DNA of 64,000 bases, from positions 1-64,000 of the forward strand of contig WRII01000005.1 in assembly GCA_009782825.1 (NCBI GenBank), written 5' to 3'. A program made the position numbers and the translations under genes. A model generated the notes under the pieces. It did not search any database. It saw only the letters and a program-made list of their open reading frames with translations, and had not been told where the DNA came from. Position 1 is the stretch's first letter; each line of letters starts with the position of its first letter. This DNA comes from Peptococcaceae bacterium (lineage in GTDB: Bacteria > Bacillota > Desulfitobacteriia > Desulfitobacteriales > Syntrophobotulaceae). Positions 63,182 to 64,000 of this stretch are shown one piece after another.

Positions 63182-64000
63182 CTACACCTCAGTTACGCCC
63201 TGCGAATATATCGTATACCGGAAAGAGGCCGCCAAATCACGCTTTGCCGGGTCTTTTGCCAAAGACAGCGTCCAAGGCCTGGTCCCGCCTAACCACTCAA
63301 TAAGATCCAATTCCTCCAGGATTTTAAGGCACTCGCACTCCTGAGGCGACGCCTCCTCCCAAGCTATCCCAGACTCTGCCAACCCCTGAGAAGCCCTGTG
63401 GCGCAAATTCCTATAAACATCCGCGACACACTCCCTGTTCATAAGCCCCCCATAAGTTTCCGAAATGTCCGGAATGTCCGGCTTATCAACAGCGCCGTGT
63501 CCCTCATCCATTTTACCCTGCTCCTCACTTCCCGTATCCTGTCCCTTCTCCTCTTCCCACCTCGCCTCCCCCGCAGCTGCCCAATCCCGCATCAGAATCT
63601 GCGCTGTTTCGAGACCCCTGTAACGATTGATCTCCAACGTCCCCACCAGGTCAATAAGGCCGGCCGCGCAGACAGCCTTCTCTTCCTCTCCTCTATTGAA
63701 TGCCAGCACCTCACAAGTTGTGATTTTACCTTCCGTTTCCGTCGCCACCTTCAGCTTAAGATGACGTCCGTCTTTCCCTATACGCCGGACCGACACCACA
63801 CTCACATTGCGAAAACCAAATACCGGCGCAGGATTCCCCGCCCCATAGGGCGCCAGATGCTCAAGAGCGTGAAGTACCCGCACATCAATAGTGTCCAGAG
63901 TCAAAACAGCCTCCACCTGAATACGCGGCACAAACAGATCCGGCTCCGCATCAGCCAAAGCCTTATTGAGCCCCCCGCGCAGCCGGTCAATATCCTCAAC
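63182..64000 (-). CDS. recJ: single-stranded-DNA exonuclease RecJ, 3' part
   Basis: The C-terminal ~272 codons of a gene that runs off the right edge. It shows the RecJ OB-fold region: HALEHLAPYGAGNPAPVFGF, VGTLEINRYRGLETAQILMR, and the frame stays open upstream to 64000. The catalytic DHH part is outside the window. Between the OB region and the C-terminal domain lies a Glu/Gly/Asp-rich tract (about 63449-63562) that looks like an in-frame low-complexity insert. Confidence 0.9.
   Translation of the reverse strand, partial: VEDIDRLRGGLNKALADAEPDLFVPRIQVEAVLTLDTIDVRVLHALEHLAPYGAGNPAPVFGFRNVSVVSVRRIGKDGRHLKLKVATETEGKITTCEVLAFNRGEEEKAVCAAGLIDLVGTLEINRYRGLETAQILMRDWAAAGEARWEEEKGQDTGSEEQGKMDEGHGAVDKPDIPDISETYGGLMNRECVADVYRNLRHRASQGLAESGIAWEEASPQECECLKILEELDLIEWLGGTRPWTLSLAKDPAKRDLAASFRYTIYSQGVTEV

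Overview
The window looks like a chromosomal segment of a Gram-positive, endospore-forming Firmicute of the Clostridia type. The grounds are a SpoVB-like flippase, a divergent lexA/yneA SOS pair with Bacillus-type LexA boxes, ndoAI/ndoA (MazEF), a bifunctional Rel, an YpmA-like DUF4264 protein and a serC-serA-DUF1015 block. I cannot name the genus. Most core genes lie on the minus strand; the plus-strand genes are mostly accessory. There are no rRNA or tRNA genes and no CRISPR array.

Layout. 0.3-6.1 kb: t6A tRNA-modification genes tsaE-tsaB-rimI-tsaD, an amidohydrolase and the ndoAI/ndoA toxin-antitoxin pair. 6.5-9.8 kb: a DUF4234 protein and an ArsR-CadA metal-efflux unit with a clear sigma-A promoter. 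9.8-14.5 kb: a mosaic (YwqK-like duplicated protein, Uma2 remnant, frameshifted ORF, endonuclease V, selenouridine synthase MnmH, solitary argC). 14.6-19.2 kb: modBC without modA, a flavin-split-barrel protein, an MFS permease and a hypothetical. 19.2-27.6 kb: an accessory and decay zone with a MITE, AraC and VOC genes, wreckage of a Gabija-like (OLD nuclease plus UvrD-like helicase) defence system, a DNA-methylase tail, a GC-rich structured islet and a tandemly duplicated gene pair in which one copy carries a piece of another chromosomal gene. 27.7-37 kb: a MurF-Alr fusion, miaB, an SMI1/KNR4 protein and a four-gene ABC transporter plus cytidylyltransferase operon. 37-46 kb: cupin, AraC, an inverted-repeat-bounded lipoprotein gene, DUF1015, serA, serC and a broken DUF4143 ATPase. 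46-64 kb: EF-G-like GTPase, SpoVB-like flippase, a broken TA pair, two CPBP proteases, surE, folE, a TPR protein, yneA/lexA, ddl, a YnbB-like PLP enzyme, an MBL hydrolase, rel and the 3' part of recJ.

Functional links. MurF-Alr and Ddl together supply D-Ala-D-Ala and ligate it to the cell-wall precursor. TsaB/D/E, MiaB and MnmH all modify the tRNA anticodon loop. Rel, LexA and YneA are stress-response regulators.

The most unusual property is repeat activity at two scales. In-frame short tandem repeats expand variable loops of otherwise conserved proteins (TsaD, TsaB, the amidohydrolase, ModC, the MFS permease, DUF1015, probably RecJ). Several families of dispersed palindromic repeats sit between genes. 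Several broken genes were apparently inactivated by short tandem duplications or homopolymer slips. The tract therefore looks prone to replication slippage.
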